From: Candidatus Omnitrophota bacterium
Lineage (GTDB): Bacteria; Omnitrophota; Gorgyraeia; Duberdicusellales; 4484-171
Assembly (NCBI GenBank): GCA_020352775.1
Contig: CP070684.1
Span: 148,695-195,648 of the forward strand
Direction of reading: 5' to 3'
DNA: 46,954 nt
The translations under genes and the position numbers were made by a program. Shown piece after piece: positions 25,986-33,883 of this stretch (positions within the stretch are counted from its first letter, which is position 1; each line of letters starts with the position of its first letter). Under the pieces are notes generated by a model that saw only the letters and a program-made list of their open reading frames with translations, did no database searches and had not been told where the DNA came from.

Positions 25986-26993
25986 TTAAATCTCCTTAAA
26001 TCCTCCGGCCTTACATTGCCACCAGGTGTAACTAAAACCTACCTCCACAGGGGAATTAAGTGTTGAGCTAATATTGTTTGCATGATCCGCATAAAGCTGA
26101 TCACCAAATACGATTGCGCCGTCAAAAGCAATATTATTACCTTGATCAATAGTTATGCTTCCCGCCGCATAAACTGCGCCAGCGATACTTAAATTATTAC
26201 CCTGGGCAACTGAAATATCACCACCCGCTATTAGCGCCGGATATCCCGGACTGGGATTAATACTAATACTATTACTCTGCGTAAAACTTATATTGCCGGT
26301 AGCAACTATCGTACCATTGAAAATCATGTTGTTGTAATCAAGAGTCACGTTGCCATCGACGTAATAAATCCCACTATAACTGGAACCATTAAAGATGTGA
26401 TCTCCGCTAATAATGTGATCGGCATTAAATTGCCAGTAGCCCCAATCTACATCGGGGATGTCAGTTTCGGTTTGATTTTCAAAGACCTCACCGCTGATTG
26501 TAAAATCTACTGCATTTGTCAAATCAAGTCCTCCCTTGACGTAAATATCGCCATCAAAACTTCCATTATTAACAAAAGTGAAAGTCGCATCCCCGGTTCC
26601 GCTTTCTCCGCCGTATAGCGAAAAATCAAAAGGGGTGATTCTTCTTATACTGTACTCGACAGTTCTGGGAAATGATGTATCAGCCAATGCTATCGAGCCT
26701 GTAGAACGCAGTTTGACAACATCATGCGCTGTTGCTAGCGGTGCAACAGTGAATTCTCCGCTTCCAAAGCTTTTTGTGATTTCTGTGATGTTATTGCTCC
26801 AATCGTCATCATTGTCTAATTCATGCTTGGTATAGTAAGCCACCCCTGCCTCCGCAACATAAAGCGCTTTGGCTGAATCGCTTATAGAATGGAACGACTT
26901 ATGCTGCGTTATTATTGGCAGTGCCGCTAATGCGATTGCAACCACCAAAATAAACACAATAATCGATACAAAACCTTTCCTGCTGTTCGACAT
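25986..26993 (-). CDS. PilX-like / bactofilin-like secreted protein at the head of the heat-shock operon
   Basis: 335 residues. A prepilin-like N terminus (SRKGFVSIIVFILVVAIALA, one hydrophobic helix) is followed by ALYVAEAGVAYYTKHELD, the pattern of PilX N-terminal domains of type IV pilus assembly. There is no Glu at position 5 after the G-F site, as in minor-pilin variants. The remainder is rich in short beta repeats such as GDIYVKGG, GTIVATGNISF and GAVYAAGSITI, like a bactofilin or polymer-forming beta solenoid. It lies between the CIRCE operator and hrcA, with its stop 3 bases before the hrcA ATG. Its cellular role is unknown. Confidence 0.6.
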   Translation of the reverse strand: MSNSRKGFVSIIVFILVVAIALAALPIITQHKSFHSISDSAKALYVAEAGVAYYTKHELDNDDDWSNNITEITKSFGSGEFTVAPLATAHDVVKLRSTGSIALADTSFPRTVEYSIRRITPFDFSLYGGESGTGDATFTFVNNGSFDGDIYVKGGLDLTNAVDFTISGEVFENQTETDIPDVDWGYWQFNADHIISGDHIFNGSSYSGIYYVDGNVTLDYNNMIFNGTIVATGNISFTQSNSISINPSPGYPALIAGGDISVAQGNNLSIAGAVYAAGSITIDQGNNIAFDGAIVFGDQLYADHANNISSTLNSPVEVGFSYTWWQCKAGGFKEI

Positions 26994-27040
26994 AACCCCC
27001 CTTCCCGGTATTAGCAGCTTTTACTGCCTCTCCCTACATT

Positions 27041-27067
27041 TTAGCAATCTGGCTGACAGAGTGCTAA
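27041..27067. promoter_or_regulatory. CIRCE operator (HrcA binding site)
   Basis: Inverted repeat TTAGCAATC - 9 bases - GAGTGCTAA. It matches the CIRCE consensus TTAGCACTC-N9-GAGTGCTAA with one mismatch and exact spacing. It lies just downstream of a -10 box on the minus strand, the position expected for HrcA repression of the operon beginning at 26993. Confidence 0.93.
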
Positions 27068-27069
27068 TT

Positions 27070-27098
27070 ATGTTAGCATACAAAGAGTTCTGCGTCAA
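27070..27098 (-). promoter_or_regulatory. Sigma-70 promoter of the heat-shock operon
   Basis: The -35 TTGACG (27093-27098) and the extended -10 TGC-TAACAT (27070-27075) have a 17-base spacer. The start point would fall within the CIRCE element. Confidence 0.75.
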
Positions 27099-27131
27099 GC
27101 ATTTTAGCTTCAATGTCTTGTGTGGCCTGTT

Positions 27132-27452
27132 TTACTTCTTCCTGAGGTGTCGCTCCATGCGATGCTTTACTTTCTCCAATTGCTTAGAAAGAGCAGAAAA
27201 GGACTTATTTATTACCTGAGACGAATTAACTCCCTTTCCATTTGCCATCACTACCCGGGAAGGCAGATAAACCTGAGTGCGGCAAAAATACTGCTCCCGG
27301 TTAGGATTTTTCTCCATATGAACCGAAACATGAACCGGGTCATCGCGACGAAACATCTTTATTCTTCGCTCTATTTTCTTGATATTCTTATCTAACACAT
27401 TGTCAATAAAATCACTTCTCTCCAGATACTTAAATGAAACATCTACTCGCAT
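27132..27452 (-). CDS. hpf: Short ribosome hibernation-promoting factor (HPF/YfiA family)
   Basis: 106-residue short HPF-like protein that binds the decoding region of idle ribosomes. MRVDVSFKYLERSDFIDNVLDKNIKKIERR and a conserved beta-strand region (VHVSVHMEKNPN...YFCRTQVYLPSRVVMANGKG) match the family. A basic end (KVKHRMERHLRKK) follows. There is no C-terminal dimerisation domain. A good RBS precedes the ATG. The stop is 34 bases before the -35 of the heat-shock promoter. Confidence 0.82.
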   Translation of the reverse strand: MRVDVSFKYLERSDFIDNVLDKNIKKIERRIKMFRRDDPVHVSVHMEKNPNREQYFCRTQVYLPSRVVMANGKGVNSSQVINKSFSALSKQLEKVKHRMERHLRKK

Positions 27453-27536
27453 AATTCTCCTTTCCTTTCTAAATGACTCCCACCATTCTTGAAGCTATTG
27501 TCTTTATCGCAAGACGCCCTTGGACGTTTAGGATTA

Positions 27537-27564
27537 ATTGTACCTTTATTTTTTTATCTTTCAA
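27537..27564 (-). promoter_or_regulatory. Candidate promoter of hpf
   Basis: The -35 TTGAAA (27559-27564) and -10 TACAAT (27537-27542) have a 16-base spacer. They lie in the 213-base gap between hflX and hpf. No other gene or clear structure was found in this gap. Confidence 0.5.
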
Positions 27565-27665
27565 CCTTTCTTTTAAATAGCCCATCTAATATTATCGTTT
27601 GAGTTGAAAATATGTGTTTCGCTGGAAGGTAATAAATTCGGGATAAAATGGGGTTTAGAGATGTG

Positions 27666-28937
27666 TTATTCGATTTCCTTTATTTTTGCTCCTTGTTTTT
27701 TGAAATAGTCCAGGTTATGCTGCTTTGTACGCACCCAGTACACTGCTTCCTCCTGTTCATATTGGGTCTTTAAAACCGTACACTGGTCGTGGATTTGGCT
27801 GGCTAACCCCATCTTAGTAAAGGGAAGTCGAATAACCGCCTCAATTATGTCTGTGGAAACACTTTCATAGATAGCTTCTTTAAAAAAATCAAGTCCGTTT
27901 TTTTCCAGAGCTGATACAAAAACAGCTTCAGGAAAACTTTCTTGTAGTTCTTTAAGCTCATGGGAACTTAATTTATCGATTTTGTTAAATACCATAAGAG
28001 TGGGTTTTTCAGTTAATCCCAACTCCTCCATAATCGAATCCACTGCCTGCCTGATACGCGCGATTTCTCTGTCAGAGGCATCAATAACATGTAAGATAAG
28101 GTCTGCATAATGTAATTCTTCAAGAGTAGCCTTGAAAGCCTCAACTAAGTAAGGAGGAAGTTTATAGATAAAACCGACTGTATCTGATAATATTGCCTTC
28201 AAATTATTGGGCAAAGTAAAGGTGTGCGTTACCGTATCTAGCGTGGTAAACAGAGAATTAGATACGCGTTCTGTGCTTTCAGTTAAAGCATTAAAAATAG
28301 TGGATTTACCGGCATTGATATAGCCCACCAGCGAACACACCAGCACCTTTGTTTTCTCACGTTTTTTTCGCATTACTTGCCGATGCTGCTTTACTTCTTC
28401 TAGCTCCCGCTTTAACCTAACTATACGCTCAGAAATACGACGCCGGTCAACCTCAAGCTTCTTTTCTCCCGGACCTCTTGTTCCTATTCCTGCCCCTAAT
28501 CGAGAAAGCATAATGCCTTTACCTTTCAGGCGCGGCAGGAGATATTCAAGTTGGGCAAGTTCGACTTGTAAGATTCCTTCCTGGGTTCTGGCATGGCGGG
28601 CAAATATATCAAGAATGAGCTGGGTGCGATCGATTGTTTTTACTCCAAAAATATCCTCTAAGTTTCGTTGTTGATTAAAATTCAAATTGTTATTAAAAAT
28701 AACTACATTTACATTTTCCTCCTGTGCAATTATTCCTAACTCCTCGGCTTTTCCTTTACCAATAAAAAGTGAAGGGGTGGGTTGTCGACCCTTAACAAAG
28801 ACTAATTCCACTACCTCAATCCCTGCAGAAAGAACAAGATTCTTAAACTCTTCTGCCAAAGCATCGCGTGACCACCTTTCATCTCGTTCCTCTACCACCA
28901 CCAATAATGCGCGTTCTTTCTCTTTTGTCTCGTACAT
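27666..28937 (-). CDS. hflX: Ribosome-associated GTPase HflX
   Basis: 423-residue GTPase. The N-terminal HflX domain (VELVFVKGRQPTPSLFIGKGKAEEL, VFNNNLNFNQQRNLE) is followed by RLKGKGIMLSRLGAGIGTRGPGEKKLE, a coiled coil, then the G domain with G1 GYINAGKST (around residue 205), G3 DTVGFI and G4 NKID. HflX splits stalled or stress-damaged ribosomes. Grouping with hpf and the tRNA-modification genes makes a translation-quality cluster. It starts 7 bases after the miaA stop. Confidence 0.95.
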   Translation of the reverse strand: MYETKEKERALLVVVEERDERWSRDALAEEFKNLVLSAGIEVVELVFVKGRQPTPSLFIGKGKAEELGIIAQEENVNVVIFNNNLNFNQQRNLEDIFGVKTIDRTQLILDIFARHARTQEGILQVELAQLEYLLPRLKGKGIMLSRLGAGIGTRGPGEKKLEVDRRRISERIVRLKRELEEVKQHRQVMRKKREKTKVLVCSLVGYINAGKSTIFNALTESTERVSNSLFTTLDTVTHTFTLPNNLKAILSDTVGFIYKLPPYLVEAFKATLEELHYADLILHVIDASDREIARIRQAVDSIMEELGLTEKPTLMVFNKIDKLSSHELKELQESFPEAVFVSALEKNGLDFFKEAIYESVSTDIIEAVIRLPFTKMGLASQIHDQCTVLKTQYEQEEAVYWVRTKQHNLDYFKKQGAKIKEIE

Positions 28938-28943
28938 ATCTAA

Positions 28944-29861
28944 TTATTTATATTCAATGCGTCTTAAGATATCATTTTTTATATCCTCAGCGCTAAACCC
29001 GTCAATATCAATCCACTCAATTCGTTTATCCTTCTTAAACCAGGTAATTTGACGTTTTGCAAAACGACGTGTATTTCTTTTCATAATCTCTTTGGCAGTA
29101 TCTAAATCATATTTGCCGTCGAGATATCCTCTAATCTCTTTAATGCCAATAATTTTTTCCGCCGTAAGGCTTAAATCATACTTAAGAAGTTCTTTGACCT
29201 CCGCCACTGCACCTTCAGCAAACATCTCTTCTGTTCTTTTATTGATGCGTTGATAAAGCCTCACTCTTGACAGCCGCAGCCCAAAAATTCTTATCGGCAA
29301 TTTTTTATAAAGCCCTTCTGCCTTCTTCTGCTGCTTGGAAATCGGCAACCCACTGGAAAAATACACTTCCAGTGCTCGCACAATCCTCCTGGTATCGTTG
29401 GGTGATATTTTTTCTGATGCATCTGGGTCAAGTTTTTGCAATTCTTTAAATAGAGCTTCATTTCCACCAATACGCGCCTTTTCTTCCAAGCGTTTTCGTA
29501 ATTGTTCATCTTTTCCGGCACCGACAAATATTCCATCAAGAAGCGCCCTCACATAAAGGCCGCTACCGCCACAAACTATTACTGTAATATTATTTTTATA
29601 CAATTCTTCTATTTTCTGTGCTGCCCCACAGTAATAATCAAATACATTGTAAGTATCTTTTACGGATATTGTGCTCACAAAATGATGTGGGATTTCTTCA
29701 AGCATATAATCCGGCGGGTGAGAAACGATAATTCGTGGCTCTTTATAAAAAAGCATTGAATCGCAGGAAATAATTTCTCCCTTTATGTGCTTAGCCAAAA
29801 GGAAACTAGTTTCTGTCTTTCCGGTGGCAGTGGGACCAACAATAAAAATGACCTCAGCCAT
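28944..29861 (-). CDS. miaA: tRNA dimethylallyltransferase
   Basis: 305-residue enzyme that adds the isopentenyl group to A37 of tRNAs reading UNN codons, the substrate for MiaB. P-loop GPTATGKT at the start; SCDSMLFYKEP replaces the more usual SADS.QVYK; VCGGSGLYVRALLDG; NDTRRIVRALEVY; FAKRQITWFKKD. The region around 35-50 departs from the GTAKP sequence common in MiaA. It lies 7 bases after the TPR-SPOR gene and in the same run as miaB. Confidence 0.94.
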   Translation of the reverse strand: MAEVIFIVGPTATGKTETSFLLAKHIKGEIISCDSMLFYKEPRIIVSHPPDYMLEEIPHHFVSTISVKDTYNVFDYYCGAAQKIEELYKNNITVIVCGGSGLYVRALLDGIFVGAGKDEQLRKRLEEKARIGGNEALFKELQKLDPDASEKISPNDTRRIVRALEVYFSSGLPISKQQKKAEGLYKKLPIRIFGLRLSRVRLYQRINKRTEEMFAEGAVAEVKELLKYDLSLTAEKIIGIKEIRGYLDGKYDLDTAKEIMKRNTRRFAKRQITWFKKDKRIEWIDIDGFSAEDIKNDILRRIEYK

Positions 29862-29868
29862 TTATGAC

Positions 29869-30603
29869 TTATGGATAGATAATGGCAGGATAACCATCTT
29901 CAAGGAGTTGTAGAAACACTCTTTTTGCCTGATCTCTTTGTTTAAACTTTCCAACCCTTACCTTATAAAGAATGATTCCACCCTTTCTGTCTTCCACAAT
30001 ATACACAGGGTATTGGACTTGGAGTTCCTTTTTGATAGTTAAAGCATTCGCTTCTTTGCTAAATGCACCAATCTGTATTGTAAAAAAGTCTCCATAATCC
30101 TGAAGGATTTCAACGAACTTCATTTCGCTACAGCTAGGGTATTTTTCTTTTATCATGCGTAAATACATTTTTTTTAAACCCCAATCACCTTCTTTACATG
30201 CAATCTGGGCAAGCCGAAGATACACCCTGGGTAGATGCTGCATATTGGGATATTTTTGCACGATGTCCCAATAAAGCTCCTTTGCTTTGGGAAAGTCTCT
30301 CTCAAGAAAATACGTGTCAGCTAGTTTCATCAATCCTTGTTCATAAAATTGAGAACTAGGGAATCTGCGCAATAATTTTCGCAGATGAGCCCTGACCTTT
30401 GAATGCTCCCCAACTTTCATATATATGAGACCTAAAAAATACAATACTTCATCATTTTCGCGTAGACGCTCGGCCTTTTTTATTGCCTCATGGTAATCAC
30501 CATAAAGATAATCTTCATAGGCATCACGAATGGTGTAGGAATAGGCAGAAAATGAATAAATTAAAAACCAAAAGCTAAAAACTAAAAATATTATTTTTTT
30601 CAT
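29869..30603 (-). CDS. TPR-SPOR envelope protein
   Basis: 244 residues with a signal peptide (about 1-22). TPR-like helical repeats fill the middle (YGDYHEAIKKAERL, VLYFLGLIYMKVGEH, YWDIVQKYPN). A C-terminal SPOR domain follows (about 170-244, FTIQIGAFSKEANA...YKVRVGKFKQRDQA). SPOR domains bind denuded septal peptidoglycan, so a periplasmic role in division or envelope assembly is likely. It overlaps the miaB stop as ATGA, coupling an envelope protein to tRNA modification genes. Confidence 0.82.
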   Translation of the reverse strand: MKKIIFLVFSFWFLIYSFSAYSYTIRDAYEDYLYGDYHEAIKKAERLRENDEVLYFLGLIYMKVGEHSKVRAHLRKLLRRFPSSQFYEQGLMKLADTYFLERDFPKAKELYWDIVQKYPNMQHLPRVYLRLAQIACKEGDWGLKKMYLRMIKEKYPSCSEMKFVEILQDYGDFFTIQIGAFSKEANALTIKKELQVQYPVYIVEDRKGGIILYKVRVGKFKQRDQAKRVFLQLLEDGYPAIIYP

Positions 30604-31706
30604 TTGTATGCAAAAGAAATGCTTTTTTGTAAATTTAATAAAATCTGGTGGCGACGTTCTTTCTCTTCTTGTGAAATATCGTCTTTTAATTCTGCGGCAG
30701 CTGTGCCGGGACGAGGCGAATACTTAAAGATATAGGCATAACAAAACTCGACTCGCTCCATCATATCTTTGGTTTGCAAAAAGGCATCTTCAGTCTCAGA
30801 AGGAAAACCCACAATTACATCAGTGCTCAATGCTCCCCTAACAATTTTCTTATAATCACTAACTAACCCTAAATAGTCTTCTCGTGTATATCCTCTATTC
30901 ATTAATTTTAATATTCGATTAGAGCCTGACTGAAAAGGCAAATGCAGGTGCTTTTTTATATTTGGTTTTTGAGCCATTAACTCAAATAATTCTTTCGAGG
31001 TATTCTTGGGATGCGCTGATACAAAATCAATCTCCTCTATCCCTTCACTATCAGCAACCATTCTTAGCAATTTCACAAAATCAATTGTCGGCAATCGGTA
31101 ATCATTAACATTCTGTCCCAGAAGCGTAACCTTCTTTATCCCCCGGACCACATTGCGCCTTGCTTCCTCTATTATATCCTCAGGGCGCCGCAAGCGCAAC
31201 TCTCCCCGTACATATGGAACAACGCAATAAGAACAATAATTAGAGCATCCTGTGGAAATAACAACCTGAGTATGATTTGGCTGAATAGCATATGAGGCTC
31301 GATAAAATTCCTCTCCTCGCAACCTATCCTGTAAATCTACAATTCGTTCGCCACTAGCGCGTATTCGCACTACATATTCAGGAATAAATTCTAGGCTACT
31401 TGGCCCACAGATAAGATTAATGTGCGGCATTTTTTGAAATATATCGTTCCCTTTATTTTGAGCCATACATCCAATAAGCCCAATCACTCTACCATTACTG
31501 CCCAAAGCTTTGAGAGAACCTAAAAATGATAGAGCTCTATCCTCTGCATGTGCTCTCACAGAACAGGTATTGACCAAAATAACATCTGCATCCTCGGGAT
31601 TCTGCACAAAAGAGTACCCCTGCTCAAGAAAAAGCCCCGTGAGAGCCTCTGAGTCGCGGTCATTCATCTGACAGCCGAACGTACGTATAAAAACTTTTTT
31701 TGTCAT
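30600..31706 (-). CDS. miaB: tRNA-2-methylthio-N6-dimethylallyladenosine synthase, lacking TRAM
   Basis: 368-residue radical-SAM methylthiotransferase acting on tRNAs carrying i6A37. The N-terminal domain contributes three cluster cysteines (FGCQMNDRD, NTCSVRAHAED, IGCMAQ), and the radical-SAM site is CSNYCSYC. The final part reads YKYSPR-like FKYSPRPGTAA and stops at SFAYK just where the TRAM RNA-binding domain should begin; normal MiaB has about 430-450 residues. A 4-base overlap with the next gene supports this as the true end. Its 5' end lies beside an unusual series of miaB-start remnants. Another MTTase (MtaB or RimO) is possible but GCQMN favours MiaB. Confidence 0.9.
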   Translation of the reverse strand: MTKKVFIRTFGCQMNDRDSEALTGLFLEQGYSFVQNPEDADVILVNTCSVRAHAEDRALSFLGSLKALGSNGRVIGLIGCMAQNKGNDIFQKMPHINLICGPSSLEFIPEYVVRIRASGERIVDLQDRLRGEEFYRASYAIQPNHTQVVISTGCSNYCSYCVVPYVRGELRLRRPEDIIEEARRNVVRGIKKVTLLGQNVNDYRLPTIDFVKLLRMVADSEGIEEIDFVSAHPKNTSKELFELMAQKPNIKKHLHLPFQSGSNRILKLMNRGYTREDYLGLVSDYKKIVRGALSTDVIVGFPSETEDAFLQTKDMMERVEFCYAYIFKYSPRPGTAAAELKDDISQEEKERRHQILLNLQKSISFAYK

Positions 31707-31922
31707 AATTTCTTATCTTGTTTTAAGTTATGTAAATTTTTAGCAGTCTGCACACTTCTCTTAAATTCCTTAAAAAGTCCCGTTCGTTCATCTGCTTTAA
31801 CCTAACCTTGTACAAACTAAATGTCTCAAATTTATTTAAAACAAACAGGAATTATATCAATATGCTTTTCCCCTGACAAGGAAGGTCTTAGTGACATAGT
31901 AGATGGCCTTTTGCTTCTATCT
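31707..31922 (-). promoter_or_regulatory. miaB upstream region with strong promoter
   Basis: The -35 TTGTCA (31874-31879) and -10 TATAAT (31851-31856) have a 17-base spacer, predicting a leader of about 140 bases. Within that leader lies a decayed miaB-like segment (31778-31819) that can encode QMNERD. No other gene is visible. Confidence 0.65.
31778..31819 (-). repeat. Decayed miaB-start remnant in the miaB leader
   Basis: On the minus strand this reads QMNERD, the consensus sequence that follows FGC in MiaB, and parallels the same segment of the intact gene at 31653-31694 (15 of 18 bases identical over the QMN.RD codons). No start codon or open frame remains. Confidence 0.45.
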
Positions 31923-32615
31923 TCATATATATAGCTGATATTTTTCATCAAAATCACTGCTTTTATATAATTTTACTGTAGTAAAAAAACCTTTATATTT
32001 ATCATAATAATCTTCACCAGGACATCTTACATGATAACATTCATGGGGATTTGGTTCACTATATTCGATAGTATTTTTTCCAATTATTGGTACCGGAATG
32101 AGTGCAATACCATTTGGTTTCAGAATCCTTTTTATCTCAGATAAAGCCGACAAGTCCTCTTTTATGTGCTCCAAAACATGCGATGCATATATGAAATCGA
32201 AACAATTATCGCTGAATGATAGCTTAGTCAGATCCTCCTTGTAGTCTACATTTTCCATATTCAGATCTGCAGTTAAATATTCTTTAAACATATGTTTGAA
32301 AATATTTCGTAAAAAATCTTCGGGAGCAAAATGGAGCATCTTCATATTATTTGGGTTTTTATCTGTGGTTATTTCTTTAAAAACCAAATATTGCAGACGA
32401 TGCCTCTCCAACGAACCGCATTTAGTACATTTTGCTTTTTTTCTTTCTCCTGTTTCAGCCCTAAGACTTTTAAATCGACCGTAATAATTACAAATTGGAC
32501 AAATGTAACAATTCTGAACTTTAAATAATCGAAACAAGCTCGAAGATATTCTTAAATATAATATTTTATTAGCAGCAAGAACGATATGTTTGACAACTTT
32601 TCTTAATTTGCTCAT
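31923..32615 (-). CDS. Zinc-ribbon class I SAM methyltransferase
   Basis: 230 residues. An N-terminal zinc ribbon (CYICPICNYYG and CTKCGSLERHR) is followed by a Methyltransf_11-like SAM domain: MLHFAPEDFLR, LTADLNMENVDYKEDLTKLSFSDNCFDFIYASHVLEHI, and ILKPNGIALIPVPI. The methyltransferase domain is somewhat compressed. Members with this zinc-ribbon start are common in surface-polysaccharide clusters; the substrate here is not known. It is AT-richer than the genes around it and sits between miaB-start remnants, suggesting recent arrival. Confidence 0.75.
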   Translation of the reverse strand: MSKLRKVVKHIVLAANKILYLRISSSLFRLFKVQNCYICPICNYYGRFKSLRAETGERKKAKCTKCGSLERHRLQYLVFKEITTDKNPNNMKMLHFAPEDFLRNIFKHMFKEYLTADLNMENVDYKEDLTKLSFSDNCFDFIYASHVLEHIKEDLSALSEIKRILKPNGIALIPVPIIGKNTIEYSEPNPHECYHVRCPGEDYYDKYKGFFTTVKLYKSSDFDEKYQLYI

Positions 32616-32629
32616 TCTAAATATCTCAA

Positions 32630-32687
32630 CTTACGTACGGTTCCCTTTATGATTTTTTTGTAACTCCCCATTTTGCAATCAGTTAAC
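32630..32687 (-). repeat. Leader repeat copy 1 (upstream of methyltransferase 1)
   Basis: 58 bases that align without gaps to 33717-33774, 40 of 58 identical by hand count, including GAGTTACAAAAA and the end GTACGTAAG. Both copies translate in the same frame to ELQK...GN.T and then TAA, so they look like decayed 3' ends of one former gene. The methyltransferase gene starts 15 bases downstream. Confidence 0.6.
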
Positions 32688-32744
32688 CACTAAAATATAT
32701 ATCCCTCAAGGTCTGCAAAATCAGTCTGCATACCTTACGCCAAC

Positions 32745-32765
32745 GGTCAACCGAACGTGCGTATG
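32745..32765 (-). repeat. miaB-start-like remnant between methyltransferases 1 and 2
   Basis: The plus-strand bases 32751-32764 match the intact miaB 5' end (31676-31689) at 13 of 14 positions (ACGTTCGG region). The match is short, so it may be chance; its position at a module junction makes it notable. Confidence 0.35.
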
Positions 32766-32825
32766 CATACACTGCGTCCGGTTTTTCTGCAAGTATTTGT
32801 ATTTCCTTGAGTTGACACTCGACCT

Positions 32826-33695
32826 CTATTGTAAATCATTTCGCATAACAAATAAATACCCATTTTTGGCTTCACATATAAAAGGAAAATATCTATTTGG
32901 GATGATTGCTGAAATCACTTTCCAAATTGGTAGACTACTTGTATGTACATCCTCAACTACAAACCAGCCATGGGGTTTCAATTTTTCCAAAGCAAATATA
33001 AGTGTAGCAATATTTGCGTTTGGAGAATGAAGCCCGTCATCAATTATTAAATCAAATTTTTCATTTCCAAGAGCTATTGAAACCTCGTTGAAAGAGTTCA
33101 AATCAGTCTGGTCTAGAAAAAAAGTCTTTATGCGTTCTTCTTGAAAAATAATATTTCTGTCTATATCAGCGCCGTAAATCATAGAATTTGGCAAAAAATC
33201 ACGAAAAGCCCGTAAGGATGCACCGGGGTAACCACCTTGACACATATGGGAAACCACGTCTATGTTCGTTGTCCCTATGCCTATCTCAAAAATGGTTACT
33301 TGGTCCGAATGCCTACCCGCAAGGATGCTTCCGTAAATAAGGTGGTAATTGTGCAAAGATGATTTGTCGCTACCATATTTATTAAATAGATCAGCAAGTT
33401 GTTTGGCTGCTAATATCGATATATCTTTGGTGCAAATCGATTCAATCTGTTTCATAGCCACCGCTGGATATTCTAATGCTTTCATCAATTCACAAATTAA
33501 AGGAAAAGTCTGTTGAGCTGAAAGCATCGTCAGGATAGCTCTCCCTTTTATTGAACCTGCAGAATTTGGGGCAAATTGAATTAGCTTTCTGTTGAGATCA
33601 TGGTTAGTAATGACTCCGTGCCTAAAATCTGTTCTTGATATTGCGCGTATAAAAAATATTAACTTTTTAATTTCACCAATCAGCTTCTTCAGCAT
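32826..33695 (-). CDS. Class I SAM methyltransferase (MycE/macrocin-type)
   Basis: 289 residues. After an uncharacterised N-terminal part, LADLFNKYGSDKSSLHNYHLIYGSIL and FEIGIGTTN...GASLRAFRDFLPNSMIYGADID resemble the MycE-like sugar O-methyltransferases (LTDL..KYG.DKG..H.Y...Y, E.GIGGS L.....F.....GIDID). FDLIIDDGLHSPNANIATL follows as the catalytic and metal-site region. A polysaccharide or glycolipid sugar is a plausible substrate, but this is inference. ATG follows GGAGGGAGC. AT-rich compared with thyX and miaB. Confidence 0.75.
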   Translation of the reverse strand: MLKKLIGEIKKLIFFIRAISRTDFRHGVITNHDLNRKLIQFAPNSAGSIKGRAILTMLSAQQTFPLICELMKALEYPAVAMKQIESICTKDISILAAKQLADLFNKYGSDKSSLHNYHLIYGSILAGRHSDQVTIFEIGIGTTNIDVVSHMCQGGYPGASLRAFRDFLPNSMIYGADIDRNIIFQEERIKTFFLDQTDLNSFNEVSIALGNEKFDLIIDDGLHSPNANIATLIFALEKLKPHGWFVVEDVHTSSLPIWKVISAIIPNRYFPFICEAKNGYLFVMRNDLQ

Positions 33696-33716
33696 GCTCC
33701 CTCCGTTTAAAATCCA

Positions 33717-33774
33717 CTTACGTACAGTTACCTTCTCTCCATTTTTGTAACTCTATATTTCCTAAGCGCTTAAC
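33717..33774 (-). repeat. Leader repeat copy 2 (upstream of methyltransferase 2)
   Basis: 58 bases homologous to 32630-32687 (see that entry). It ends in GTACGTAAG 22 bases before the methyltransferase 2 ATG and can be read as ELQKWREGNCT followed by TAA. Confidence 0.6.
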
Positions 33775-33833
33775 TACTACGATAAGCTTCTCCTAAGAAA
33801 TGTAAAACTGACATGTAATAACGCTTCATCTGA

Positions 33834-33856
33834 CAGCCGTATGTCTTAATATAGAT
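33834..33856 (-). repeat. Exact 23-nt direct repeat, miaB N-terminus copy A
   Basis: Identical to 35292-35314. Here it lies in a short open frame beginning ATG at 33862-33864 that reads MPTIYIKTYGCQMK, the N-terminus of a MiaB protein, then leaves the family (RYYMSVLHFLGEAYRSS, stop). It is therefore a miaB start fused to unrelated DNA, not the start of the existing miaB, which reads MTKKVFIRTFGCQMN. Confidence 0.8.
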
Positions 33857-33883
33857 CGTAGGCATGATTTGTGCGAATTTAGT

